This document shows, piece by piece, positions 51,701 through 62,400 of a stretch of 64,000 nt of DNA. A model generated the notes under the pieces. It had not been told where the DNA came from. It did no database searches and saw only the letters and a list, made by a program, of their open reading frames with translations. Both the position numbers and the translations under genes were made by a program. Numbering within the stretch: the stretch's first letter is position 1; the number at the start of each line of letters is the position of its first letter. Origin of the DNA: UBA1952 sp965246905 (GTDB lineage Bacteria; Bacteroidota; Bacteroidia; Chitinophagales; Chitinophagaceae); the NCBI GenBank assembly GCA_965246905.1, contig CBDFFZ010000023.1, forward strand, positions 1-64,000, read 5' to 3'.

Positions 51701-53205
51701 GCGGCCGTAAAATGCCCGTCGCCGAGGTTGCGCTTGTACCGCCAGGCGCTGCCTTCCTCGGTGAGGATGCCCGGCAGACCCTCGCCCCAGAGGTCCGTCC
51801 ACTGGTAAGCGCCGGTAAGGCCCTGCGGCGCGTTCACCGCATCTTCCGGGGCCACCATTTTCAGTTCATTGCTCCATTCCAGCGGCTGGTAGTCCAGGGT
51901 GATGGGCGGCAGCGATTTTACCTGCATCCCGCCACCGGTGAGCGCTTTGTAGCCGGTTTCGGTAAGGGAGGTGATATAATCAGCCTCGGTAAGGGCGCTG
52001 CCGGCTTCATAAGGGCCGTGCTGCCAGGCAAGATCCAGCGAGCGCACCAGCACGGGCGCGCCGCCGCCCGCCTCGTCGAAGCGGTGGAACATGAGCGCGC
52101 GCATCAGCCGGCGGTAGGTGCGGATCTCGAAGCACGCATGAAAATCCGAGAAGGCATCCGTGCGCGCCGGCCAGGGGGCCTGCGGGGCATACACCGGGTA
52201 GCCGGCGGTCCCGTCGTGCTCGCCGTAGTCAAGCACCAGCTCCATCAGGAAGCCGGTATCGTCCGTGGGCAGTGCAGGTGCATACGGCGCATCTGTTTCC
52301 GCGAACGGCAGGCGGCTGCAGTAGCGCACTTTTTTAAGATAGAGGTTGGTGAAGAGGGCCAGGCCGTTGTTGCGGTTACGCTCATGCAGCGCGGTAGGCA
52401 CCTGCTCTAAGCTTTCGCTCTTGTAGCAGTAGTGCTGCGCATTGCCCTTGCCGTCCGTCACCAGCTCGGGCATCCATTTGAAGATACGCTCCGGCTCATC
52501 GGGGGCGGAAAGGCGGGCGGCAGCCGAGAGGCCGTACCAGGTGGTGATATTGTCTTTGGTGGTAACGCGCCACCACGAAAGGCCGCCGAGCCTGCGGATA
52601 TGCTCGATGCGGGCGAACAGCCCCTCGGTGCGGGGGCGGTAGCGCTTGATGAGGCAGGTGGCCTGCACCTTCGCATAACCGCCGCCCTGCAGCTCATAGA
52701 CGGAGATCGTCTCCAGCGATTCATCGGGCTCCCAGTTGCCGGGCGTCGTTTCGGTGAGCAGGGGTACGAGGTCCTCGGCGCCTGCAAGGAGGAAGACGTC
52801 GCTTTCCTCCATATCGTTGTACAGCGGCAGGCGGCGGTCCGTCTTGCGCTGAATTGCCGGCAGGCCGAGGCTCCAGCCGAGGCCGCACTCGGAGTTGCCC
52901 GAGCCGGAGTTGTAGCTCAGCGCCAGGGAAGGCGTAAAGCCGCCGCGGCCCGGTGTAAGGGGCAGGGGCACGCTGAGGCCGGCGGTGCCGTTGGCGGCGT
53001 TCACGGAGAATTGCTCATCGATGCCCTTGAGCGCGCCGCCGCCTTTAGGCAGTGCGATGGACGGGGCCGCAGCATGGTAGTAGGGACTTTTCTCGCCGCC
53101 GTCGCTGCTCTGCGGCTGTGCGGTATAGCGATCGAGGGGATGGGCGGCCGCGCCGGAGGATGGCTGCGGCGCAGCGGACGGGTGGTTGTTGTTGCCTGGT
53201 GACAT
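45712..53205 (-). CDS. Tc toxin TcB-TcC fusion with ART-HYD1 type C-terminal effector
   Basis: 2497 aa. After a disordered start, SpvB-like residues ~45-300 (IDEQFSVNAANGTAGLSVPL, LSYNSGSGNSECGLGWSLGL). The TcB middle propeller (~550-1050) has FG-GAP-like loops (LDLDGDGRADVLI, ADMNGDGLTDIVR). RHS/YD repeats run ~1250-2190, ending at LESKYAGWSAYQYC and NTDSTGMGND, where the core is expected to cleave itself. The tip's last ~105 residues (SLFHFTNEAGYNAIMKSEEL, YGPGQYLTDIRPG) match Tox-ART-HYD1. In Tc complexes TcB-TcC forms a cocoon that holds the effector and docks on TcA. This is the only full-length copy. A terminator separates it from tcA. Confidence 0.92.
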   Translation of the reverse strand: MSPGNNNHPSAAPQPSSGAAAHPLDRYTAQPQSSDGGEKSPYYHAAAPSIALPKGGGALKGIDEQFSVNAANGTAGLSVPLPLTPGRGGFTPSLALSYNSGSGNSECGLGWSLGLPAIQRKTDRRLPLYNDMEESDVFLLAGAEDLVPLLTETTPGNWEPDESLETISVYELQGGGYAKVQATCLIKRYRPRTEGLFARIEHIRRLGGLSWWRVTTKDNITTWYGLSAAARLSAPDEPERIFKWMPELVTDGKGNAQHYCYKSESLEQVPTALHERNRNNGLALFTNLYLKKVRYCSRLPFAETDAPYAPALPTDDTGFLMELVLDYGEHDGTAGYPVYAPQAPWPARTDAFSDFHACFEIRTYRRLMRALMFHRFDEAGGGAPVLVRSLDLAWQHGPYEAGSALTEADYITSLTETGYKALTGGGMQVKSLPPITLDYQPLEWSNELKMVAPEDAVNAPQGLTGAYQWTDLWGEGLPGILTEEGSAWRYKRNLGDGHFTAAVAVAEKPSFAGLAKGTLQWADLDADGRRQVVSRQPGAEGYFELDDEQQWQGFRPFAKRANVDWNSPYTKMLDLDGDGRADVLIAGDSVWTWYENKGTEGYGEGGLVSLPFDEETGPRPVLNDAIQRIFLADMNGDGLTDIVRISNGSVCYWPNLGRGRFGAKVAMSGAPVFDTPDLFNPLYLQLTDVSGTGAPDLVYLGGGSFKVWINMAGNGFGEAHEIATLPGVEPYSKVALLDFLGNGTGCIVWSSPLPQHAYAPLRYIDLMGGKKPYLMHTYHSGMGKTTAVTWKPSTQYYLADAAAGTPWATRLPFPVQCIDTITTSDAVSETSYMQRYTYHHGYYDHEEREFRGFGRVDTLDTDTAATGLGSLDQSPVLTKTWYHTGAWMREGTLLDAYRKEYFALPGWGEPEEQARFPYGGSPREEREAHRALRGSALRQEIYAQDGTADAGVPYAITVSAYVVRRVQPSLLLWGGAGHAAFLTWGSESVSYSNERRMRGTADVPADIRVAHSLTLATDKWGNVTKSAQVAYPRLAAYLPDVAAEPKLTPVKEAQQQMHLTVSTVSYTNDVTGTVGAYRLRVPWQQRAYELRLSQSAADYPVGVYPSGGALWQPAALAAVIPPESAAVDYSSTATTLPLLRTLSHSISLYGEDSDPDTSLGKGLIQSLAIPYEQYSLAFTPDVLAACYGSGTPGTTLLHDEGGYVQLAGEPLNWWVPSGRARYGSTPEARFYQPSAFKDPWGGETTVSWWTADNLSTPYYLLPESVTDALGNTTSVTQYNWQTLQPEEVMDANENLTVTACDALGMPVAMALTGKGTEADYLTTLSGADILADSMSDASLQGVFWDEHTPAAGLLSAAKGLLGRATWRCIYRLDTGGGQPAAVAMIAREQHYEEHAASGVVIRISYSDGFGRVAMHKAQAADDESGNARWAGSGKTVYNNKGKAVLQYEPYFSGTGAYDSAVQAAAMGVSPELYYDPLGRLYKTIMPDGSSSHTEWDGWAQTVWDANDTIPTTWQHAPLSSATNGTADEADAYNKALLHKATPSMMYLDSLGRPFFTVQQHRQVDPTITGDDPRYYSYETLDIMGNRLRVTDANGHEPLTYRYNLLKSPCWQYSIDGGEGLMLTDVGGQPLWHRDAELRTHRVIYDELRRVVGKEVKDSGSSTTKLTEKTVYADGPSADYSKNLRGMVVETYDGGGKHYVDEYDFKGMPVSSFLQLPDDYQAGEVDWSATTPPALETQVFETSAKTDALGRMVTALDAGGYRTRHAYDKGGMLKSVYLRLPGATADDTYVQDIHYNAKGQRETIWYGNDTKVVYYYDDLTQRLRRQATRKRSGISAWTDLADVYYYYDAVGNITRIRDEAADTYFTGNTIIEPLKDYTYDSLYRLTKAKGREQISNATYGSEDNWNDGIGTANSNALQNYTQYYSYDGAGNILSLSHDGASAGDYTRNFNYASGTNRLNSTTVGSSTYSYTYDARGNMTSMPHLSAMGWNSNSELSMVVAGTVNGYYQYSGGNRIRKVIEKSGGVEERIYLGSYERYRKYDISGTKVVERDTVHIADDTGRIAMLEVRTEGSATDDNGTEQSLTRFIYSNHLQSSNLELNESGGIINYEEYHPYGTTAYQSKSATIKATSKRYRYTGKERDEESGLSYHGARYYAPWLCRWVAVDPLESKYAGWSAYQYCTCNPIMNTDSTGMGNDKKPTSLDNIKINVPEGYKAPAPIPPPVHDDLPPISEETENNGSSGIGIHLPPIETDGIIDRMNKITKKVKATWELMKLTNPIEAGVLNGLANFVTSTVEGIANMVVHPIDTLKGLSKISVALSPVGALTPIGADFGKQLVGAVKDGVDKFKQGDTYTRASIVTEGAATVASFFIGLGEEKAAATVSEIGNVAENTTSLFHFTNEAGYNAIMKSEELIPSIGVKNARYGPGQYLTDIRPGEFTAGQTSRRLFGVPWNTQKITHFIEIDVQGLNVIKNAPHNYLIPGETNLPLGGKILRSGISF

Positions 53206-53330
53206 AATTGAAATGCGTTTAAAAAAGATTGAGGGGCGAAGATGACGGCGATAGATGCAGCCTATGTGCAGGCATTGAATTGCGAGCGATAATTTTTACC
53301 TATGGGAAAAGCGGCAAGACGATCTAAGGC

Positions 53331-53363
53331 AAAAAAAACCCGCCGGGCTTACGGGCCCGGCGG
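53331..53363 (-). terminator. Strong intrinsic terminator between tcA and tcB-tcC
   Basis: A 9-bp GC stem (ccgccgggc 53340-53348 / gcccggcgg 53355-53363) with a 6-nt loop, followed on the minus strand by eight Ts. It lies 44 bp after the tcA stop, so the fusion gene downstream must have its own promoter in 53206-53330. Confidence 0.9.
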
Positions 53364-53407
53364 ATATTGAATAAAGGGGTTACAGGTTGCCTGAATAACC
53401 GGCGGAC

Positions 53408-56400
53408 TTAAAGCCCATAGGTTACATCGAGGTAGTTGGCAAGCTGGGCCTTCTCCTGGGTGCTTAGCAACTTGTTGTAGATGATGATATCCTTGATGTT
53501 GCCTATAAAGCTGTTCATAGCGCTGTCGCCGTAGAGGTTATCAATAATAAAATCATCATTAGTGTTAATATTCTGAATGCCTACCAGTATTCCGTCGCAA
53601 TAGATACTGATATCCTGGTTATTGCGCTCTATACGATAACTGTGGTAGCCGCTTGTAGGCAGCGCCGTTGGGCCGATCACCGTGAAAAAGCTTGGCAGAG
53701 GCGCATGGTTGAGCGTACTGCCTGCCCCGAAGTAAAGCCCATAGGAAGTGCCGCTGCTGTAGATTGCCTTGGATCCCATCAGCACCCTGTTGACTATGCC
53801 CTGTTCTACCACGAACGAGAGCGTATAGACTTTCCCGATATTAAGGTAGTTGGATAGCTTGAGCATCACCTGCGATGATGTGTTCTTGATCGCGCCGTTC
53901 TCATAGGCAGGCTTGTAGGCCGTGTCGAGCGGCGCAACATCCCGGTGATAAGTGGACTGATCCGCCCATCCTGTAACTGCGCTGCCCTGATGCGTAACAC
54001 CCTTATTCGAGCACCACCATCCGAGCATGTTTGCGCTCTTCGGCGGGTCGTTCTCTTCCCAGTCGACGTCATTGGAGAGCGGGAAGTTATTCGGGTTGCT
54101 GCTATGCGGCACACACTCGCTGTGCGCCACGAGATAGACATCGTCCAGCAGATCCGCCATGTTTTCCAGGACATCCGGACCTGCGGTTGCGGTTTTGGTC
54201 ATTACCAGCTTCAGGATCTTCGCATTGCCGTCGATATGCAGGCTCACCGGTGTTTCATGATCCAGGGTAAGCGCCACATTGGTAACAGCGCCGGCCAGAA
54301 TATAGCTGGCCGTAAGCTTGTAGGTGCCATCGAGCGGCTTCTTCGGCCGGATCACTGCGGTAAGACCTTTTACCGTAATATGCTGCTCCCTCATGAAGAA
54401 CGGGAAGTGCTGCGGGCTCAGCTTGATGCTCAGGGCCTTTTTCTCGGCAGTAAACCGGTTGCCGTAAGCATGCCATTCATTGCTGAATTCCTCCTTCAGG
54501 CTGAAGCCCCGGAGGAAGCCGGCGCCCGTACTGCTGAAGACTCCTTCCACATAGGCTTTGGCTGCTGGTACCAGCCCGCCTTCATCCAGCGCAGTATAGT
54601 TTACGTGCAGGATCACATCCGATATAGAATCGTAATCGAACTGTGCGTAGGCGGCAGGCAGCGCAATCTTCCAGGTGCTGATGGCGCCTGCGCCTTCAAA
54701 AGGCAGGTAGCGCTCATCGCGGAAGGAAAACTCGAACATGCCGCTGTCGTTCTGCGCGCTGCTCGTGGCAATGCTCTGGATGCTGCCGTAGAGCTGCTTA
54801 TAATTGCTGGGATGGGTGTATGCGGCCGCGGTCTGAGCAGAGACGGTAGCTTTATTGCGGTACTTGCTGCTCACTAATGAAAGCTTACAGCTCACGGTAG
54901 TATAAGGCCCGGCCACGCAGGGAATGGATACGCTCACTGATTTGATTCGGCGCAGGTGCTGACCGGGATAATCGAGGTCGAAGAGCCATTCTGGGAGATC
55001 TATCGTACACTTCTGCTTTGTCTTAAGATCCATCAGCTTATCCGGGCTGAGCTGCGCGAGCGAAATGTGCTTGGTAAGCTCTAAGCTGCGCTTGTTCTTC
55101 TCCAGGAACGAAACTTCCATCCGCTTGAGATCAAACATCAGTTGCTCGCCGGCGAGGAGGCCTTTTTTGAGACTGTCCCAATAGGTTGGCTGGATGAAAT
55201 CCGAAGATTCGATGCCCAGCTCGTGGCGGTAGCAGCGCTCAGCGCGCTTGGCAACATCCATTGCCAGCTTGTATGCCTGGAAATAAGTAGCTGAAATTTC
55301 ACTTACCATCCATTCGTAGAGCTCTTCATTCGTGTACTTATTGTGCATGGCCTCGTCCATCTGCTGTGCATTGGTCATCTGAACCTTATGATTGCGCAGC
55401 TCCATTTCGCCAACGGCCTGGCGGATCTGTGCGCCGAGTATCTGGTAATCAAGCTGCTTTAGTTCCAATTCGGCAGTTTTAAGCTGCTGTCCCCATTCTT
55501 CCTTGCGGCGGGCATATGAGCCTTTGGTGCCTGCCATCTGACCGATAATGGAATTGACGTTCGCAACGGTACCAAGTGCATTAGCAGCGGCACTAGCGAT
55601 AGAACCAAGATTGGCTCCACCAAAAGTTGCACCTACAGTTGTGGGCGGTCCTATTTTGAAATTTGGGATAATCGATAATATGCCAGCAAGCGTTTGAGCG
55701 GAACCTTGTGCAATGCTCAATGGTATATTATCCTGCATCTTATCCAACTGCAATTGCTCATGTGCATTCAGGCCGGTATCTACCAAACGTTTATAGTAAT
55801 CCCTTTTCTGAGTCGTCATCTTCTTCTGTTGCTGCAGTCCGTTGATCTGCGCCACAGAATCTGCTACCTGTTGCTCTTTCACTTCTGTAACCATGCTGAG
55901 CATCGTAAGCTCCTGGCTGCTGCGCAGCAGGGAAAGGTGCTCCGCATCTTTCTTCTCCAATGCGGCAAGCATCTGGCTACCGAGGCCTTTTACCTCCTGC
56001 GTAAGCTCTGTAGCTTTCTGAGCCATTACATTGAAGCGGTAAACCGGCAAAGGCGCATTGATATCAGCCAGCGCTTCGCTGAGCGAAAGGCCCGCCGCAG
56101 CTGCCTTTACCAGCAGCGCAGGGTCTATCGGCGGATCGAACAGCGCCAGCTCGCGCTCTATGCCATCGATGTTCCGGCAATTGCGAATTTTGAACAGGCG
56201 GTCGGCAAGGGTATCCCAGTAGCCGGCCAGCTTGTCATTCGGCGGAATGCAGAAATAGAACATACTATCCGGTGTAACCGGCAGCACTCCCAGTTGCTGC
56301 AGCACACTGGCACTGGTAGCCCCGGTAGATACCATCAACACGTTCTCTGCTTTTACTACTCCGTTGCTAAAGGCATTCAGTCCGCCGGTGGCCATAGTGG

Positions 56401-59400
56401 CATATACAAGCGATATATAAGTTTGCACCACCGGGATAGCAGTTGCAGCCATCTGCCCGGGCTTACGGCCTAATAGCTGAGCCGCCAGTACGTATAGCAG
56501 GGTGGCCTCATTAATGTTCTCCCGAGTATCCGTGCGGAAGAGCATATCTGCCCACCCAACCAAATTATCCAGATACTTCATCACCGTATTTTTCATGTAG
56601 GCGGAAACACGGGTACGGGCTACGAGATGCGGTTTGAATGGATCCGCTGCCCAGCGTGCCACTGCTGTTGCCAGGCTGGAACTGCGCATCAGATCCAACG
56701 GTGTAGGAATGCTGGTTGCATTATCGTAAAATACCGGGAAGTTCCAGAATTTTTCTACTGTTGCATTTCCATTTATTACGTTGTTATCTCCCACGGTAGG
56801 GTTGAATACATAATGATACCATTTGCGGGCTTCGTCAAATTTCTGATCCTGCGTGAGCTTATTGGCGATCAGCATCGGGATATGGTAAAAGAGCTCCCAG
56901 TTGTAGAGCGCGTAGGAACCTTCCAGTGAGAAATCTACTTTGTTGTTGGGATACATTTTCCCATTTGTGCCCTTTAGGACACTACTTGTCGGGTCATAAG
57001 TAGCAGCAAAAGCAACACTATCCGCAAGGCCAGTGATAAAATCGCGTTTCAAAAATTCATCCAAGCCATTTTTATAAAGCTGTTCACGGAAATGCTCTAC
57101 CTGGCCGTGGGAGAATTCCTGAAAATGGTATTTTAATAAATACCGAAACCGATATAAAAAAGATGACGTGTTTACACGTTCATAAAGTATTGGATAATTT
57201 TCCGGGCTGCAGTTAGGATCACTCGAAATCATAAAGCGATCCACGTGTACTTTTTCTACGAAGAAGTTGTTGTTGTAATCCGTGTAGAAAAATGCAGGGA
57301 TATTTATTATACTTCCTTCCTGGTAGCCTTCGGGCTTTTGGAGTGGGAATACTAAGTATTTACCATGATGCTTATAGCTACCTTGAAGATATACATCTGG
57401 CGCCCTATTTAGTAATTTAATACCATTTGGTTGGGCAGAGTTAGCATCAGGAAAATGATAATATGCAGATGTAGAACCTGTATTGTATAATCCTGTTTTA
57501 CTATATAAAAATTTAGAATAAGCATTTTTATATAGGTGGTTTTCTAAATCTTTACTATATAAGTGATTCTGCTGAATTACTTCATCAGTATAAATATTTT
57601 GCTCAATAGAGGTAAAATCTGAAGATACAATCCCATCATATTTATGGGTAAAGAGCCCAAAGTTTACTCTCTGCTTATAAGAATAAAATTCTTCGCTTTT
57701 CATTGAATTCATCACAAAATCGAAATTTTTATGCAGAGAAAGCGGGTCAGGTAAATAATAGTTGTATGGAGGAAGATTAAATCTATAATCAAAAAATATA
57801 TCGAACATATCTATTTGATTAATATATTCTATTTTCCCATACACATGAAACTGTAAGTTACCATCTGTACTTATGCTTGAGTAGAATGATATTTCGCGCT
57901 TTTGCTTTTCCATGCTCCCCGATAGATACCACTTTCGATTAATATATGTTGGAACAGGACCTTGTAGAATTGGGCGCCCATATACAAACACATCATTTTC
58001 ATCTTTTGGATCTTGCTCATTCATATATGGGCTATATAGCGTCTGCTTGCCGATCTGTTTAGGCGTCCATTTATTGTTTTTATATTCAGTAAAGACCATA
58101 TCTATTTTCCAACGAACGTTTGCCTCTAATGAGTCAAGATTTCTATTTTGCGAGTCCTGAATATGATTATATTGCTGCTCCTTTGTGAAAGTAAGCCAGT
58201 AAAAACGTAGCCTTCCCCGCCATACCACAGGCACAAAATGGTCGCCATCAATCTGAACGTCCATCTTTTCCCAGGCAGTCCATTCCGTATCAATCCGCTT
58301 CCGATAGAAGTATATATGTGGATTTGATGCTGTACGGCCAAAGGCATGGACAATAATCCTGCCTGCCACATCCACTTCTCTGCAAATACCAATCACTTCC
58401 AGATGCGCCACCTCTTCCAGCCGTTCCAGGTATGTACGGTAGGCTTCCTCCACATTTTCACCAGTAAGCTCGTTCTGCTTCAGGAATTTCTCCAGCTCTT
58501 TAAAGAACGGGGACTTATCATCGCGCAGCTCCGGCTCTATCCAGTTTTCCGGGTAGAGGAAGATCTTGCGGTTGGCTTCCCATACGCGGTAAAGCTTGCG
58601 CCACATATTCCACTGGCGGGCCTGGGGAGCCTGGAGTACCAAAGGTTCCAAAACCGGGTTGCTGTTAACGTCGTAAGCCACGTATTTTTCGAGCCCTAAT
58701 AATATGCGGTCCACCCAAAGCTGAATGGTATTTACAGCGAGAAGCACGCGGGTAGTGCTCATACAGCTCATCATATCCACGTCCACCATCAGTGTTTCAA
58801 AGATGTCGTTGCTGGTATACCAAGAGTTGATGTATTTATAGGGCCGGTTATGCAGCAGGTAGCCTACCATGGCATCGCGACGCTCTGTGCGCAGCAGGTC
58901 ATTTACCGGGCGCACCACCTCGAGCCACTGGGCTTCATCATACTGCGCCTTCGCCACCTGGATGATCTCGTTTGCTGCTTGCTGATCATTGGGCGCGGCA
59001 ACAGCGCCGGCCACTTTCACCAGCGCGCTCATAGGCGATGGAAGCAGGTGCTGCATCTCTAAGCAATCCATGATACGCAGGTACAATGCTGCCTTGTTGT
59101 ACTCGTTCGGCACACTCACATCTGCACTAAAGGCGACATTCAACGCACCATTGGTAAGCGTGCTAATGACTGCACCAAGCAAAGCCGTAAGGTCGTCAAC
59201 CGGCATGTAGAATGCTTTGGCAATACCCTTCAGCGTATGCTCCTTTCGTACGGCAAGCGTTGTAGCCGGTACAGGCTGCGGAATTTCCCGGATCGCGCCG
59301 TAAAGCAGGTTTTTGTTTTTACCGAGGAAGGTGATCACCTCCATCCAGCGCAGGAAGCCCAGCCACTGGTAGTAAGGCACTTTTGCGGTAACAGCGGCAT

Positions 59401-62400
59401 CGGGAACCAGAGACGTGCCGGTAGCTACGGCAACCGGCAGATCCGACAGGCTGAAAACGCCGGCAAGCACACATTGATCGCTCCAAAGGTCAAGCACATC
59501 CTGAAGGTCGAGCCGGAACTTTTGAATCAGCCAGGCTGCCTTCTGGAGACGCACGTAAACCGTAAACTGCGGAATCAGGGCAGATGTGCTTTCGGTACGT
59601 TCAATCACGGAAGGGCTGCTGATAAAATCATTGTTCAGGAACACGGTCATAGCACTGAGCGGGGTCGCTCCCTGGGTTGCAACCTTAACACAGCGCTCAG
59701 CAAGTGCCTTTATAATATTTTCATCCGTTTTAAATTCCTTCGATAAGAAATTTATGATGAAGGGGCGGCGGATAGCATTCTCGATAACCGGCTTCAGGAT
59801 GGCATATGTCTGTTGCCTGCGGTCTTCGGGATCTGTTGTATAATCGGTCAGATCCTGCGCCTGCGCAGTGGAAAATGCAAGCGGACCTGCCTGCAGAAAA
59901 CTGCTGCGGTCACTGATTGAATCTGTACTGATTGCAGGATCATTCTGGATAACTTTTATCAGGTAATCGGCAGTAGCGTCATCCACAATGAGCTGTGCAA
60001 TGCCTCTTAACGCGTTGCCATCCACGTCGTTTTTAGCGATATAATCCGGGGCTGTTTTTTTCTGCAGCTCAGTACGCAGTTCGGTCAGGGATTTCGCAAA
60101 TAGCTGATTCTGTCCCAGTTCTTTTACCGGTTCCTGAAATGCATCCAACAGTAAATAGCCTGTCTCTGCGATACTGACGCCGGCTTCCTTTCCGGCATTT
60201 ACAAAACTTATGAATCGTAGTGTATCATAGGGCGATGTAAATGGTGATGCAGTCCGCTCATAGGTAGTGCTTAATATTGTGGAGGCAGTATTAAAATTGC
60301 TATTTAGCGCAATCCAGCTTCTGTATTGAATCCATTCAGTTACCGAAATGTTGAGCGCTTTTATTAGCAGCACTTCCCGGTAAAGCTGGCTGATACCGTA
60401 AAGGTTAAAGCTGCCAAAGCTGCCTGCCGGAATAACGCCTGTAGGGAACAGGTTCTGAATCAAAATCCCAAGATCGGATGCACTGATACCCCAAGTCCCG
60501 GACAGGTAATTATGAAACTCTTCTTTTCGGGTAGTATTAAGCGTTGCCAGATCTATACCAATGGAATTAACGGTAAACGGGTAGTTTGCTTCATTGATAT
60601 TACCGGCGGAAGCGTTACGGAACATCTGCTTATAGATGCTCTTCCCGAGTACAGTTTCACCGTGCTCATAATCGCTGTATACGAATACATCATCAATATC
60701 CTTCCATAAAAGAAGAACCGTTGAAACAGGCAGACCGAGCATTTTTGAGAGCCGGTCTATCTGCACCAACTGCTTAACGGTTGCTGTATCGATAAGAATG
60801 GATCCTGCCTGTGTAATTGCATTTAGCGGCTCGATGCCCGAAAGGCTGATCAGCGCCTGATCCAGGTCATAATAGCTCCAGCCCAGTGCTTTCTTTAAGC
60901 GGACAAAGCGATAAAGCCGTTTTGCAACGGGCATATCCAGACCGGTTATTTTATACCTGCTCAAATCACATACATCTCCCTGCGTAGTAGCATTAGTCAG
61001 TTCAATCGCCATTTTTCTTCCTGTAATCGAATTCCTCGGATTGATGCAATAGCAATCCAGCACTGTCCGCAGTTCCGCATAAGTAAGCTGGGCTTGTTGC
61101 AGGAATACATCTACCCGGAAAGCAAGATGATCCAGCCAATTGGAGCGTAAACCTGTTTGCCCTATCGGGCTACCTATTGTCTGGAATGGTTCACCAACCG
61201 GATATAAGGCCCCACGGGCTGAAGGATCCTGAATATAGTATAGGTCCTCTCCCAATGGATTAAATACAACATTGACCTGAAGGCCATAATACGCATATGG
61301 ATTGCTCTGCTCAACCGTTATAGTATCAAGCTGTTTATCTGACAGGCCCAAATAAGCCATACATAATTCCATGCCATCCCAAGCTTCTATCCGGTCTTTG
61401 TCACTATAGCTTTGCTGTAGCTCATAACCTTTTATCCCTATAATGCCGAGATGCGTATCAATTTGGCGCTTATAAAAATTGTATGGCAATGCGGAAGGGT
61501 AAACTGCATCCTTAAGCTTGTCGTACGGATTTTTCACAAAAGCATCCTGGTAGCTGCTACCGGTCCATGTTCTTAGCTTCATCCCTGTATTCGGGAAGGT
61601 ATTTACGTATTCCGGGAGTGCTCTTTGCGTAACAGCATCAGCAACCGTCTGCCGCGCATAGAGCTGATAGCTGTCATTTATATAGCTGGTTGGGTCCAGA
61701 TGGCTGTAAGCGACAGCACTTACCAGGTCCTCTAACAGCTCATTTATAATATCAATATGCGGGACGGGCGTATTGATATTTTTGCATACCAGGTCTATAT
61801 CCTTTATGTCTGGCCGCCTTTCCATTAGCAATTCATAAGCCTGCGGCAGGTTATTCTTCAGGAATTGAAGCAGATCCGTGAGGTAAGCGGCAGGACTATA
61901 AACAGACTGGCACTGACTACAGTTGCAACCATCAATGCTACCAAAAAGAGTACGCCAGTCTGCAAGCGCATTATCAGCGTTATTTCGGGTAAGTGCATAG
62001 GCCATCTGACTATTCGCCTGATCGGCGATATCCAATAACGTTGAGTAAGTGAAACTGGTCCGGTAAGTTGCTGCGTCATAAATATCTTGCGCAAGCGCTC
62101 TACTGCCGGCGACATCCTGGTAAGCATCCACAAAAGCAGCTGGCGCTTGCCGGGATATCTGCATGGATGAATGCAGGCCATCAGCGGCCATAGCACTTAC
62201 CAATTGCTGGTTCTGCGTTACATTCATAAGACGCTGCAGAATGCCCGCCTCTTCAATGAAGGTAGCCTTAGCTTTAGCTTTAGTTTCACCTTCTCCTTCT
62301 TCCTCATATGCATCGGTGATAGCGCTGAAGTCAAAAGCGTTGGACGTAGCCAATATATTAACCGGCACATTATGAAGATCAAAGCCCGGATTAGCTATCA

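Noticed and set aside
53206..53330. Promoter of the TcB-TcC gene
   Set aside because: One must exist because of the terminator at 53331, but I found no convincing TTG / TAnnTTTG pair, so no feature is called.
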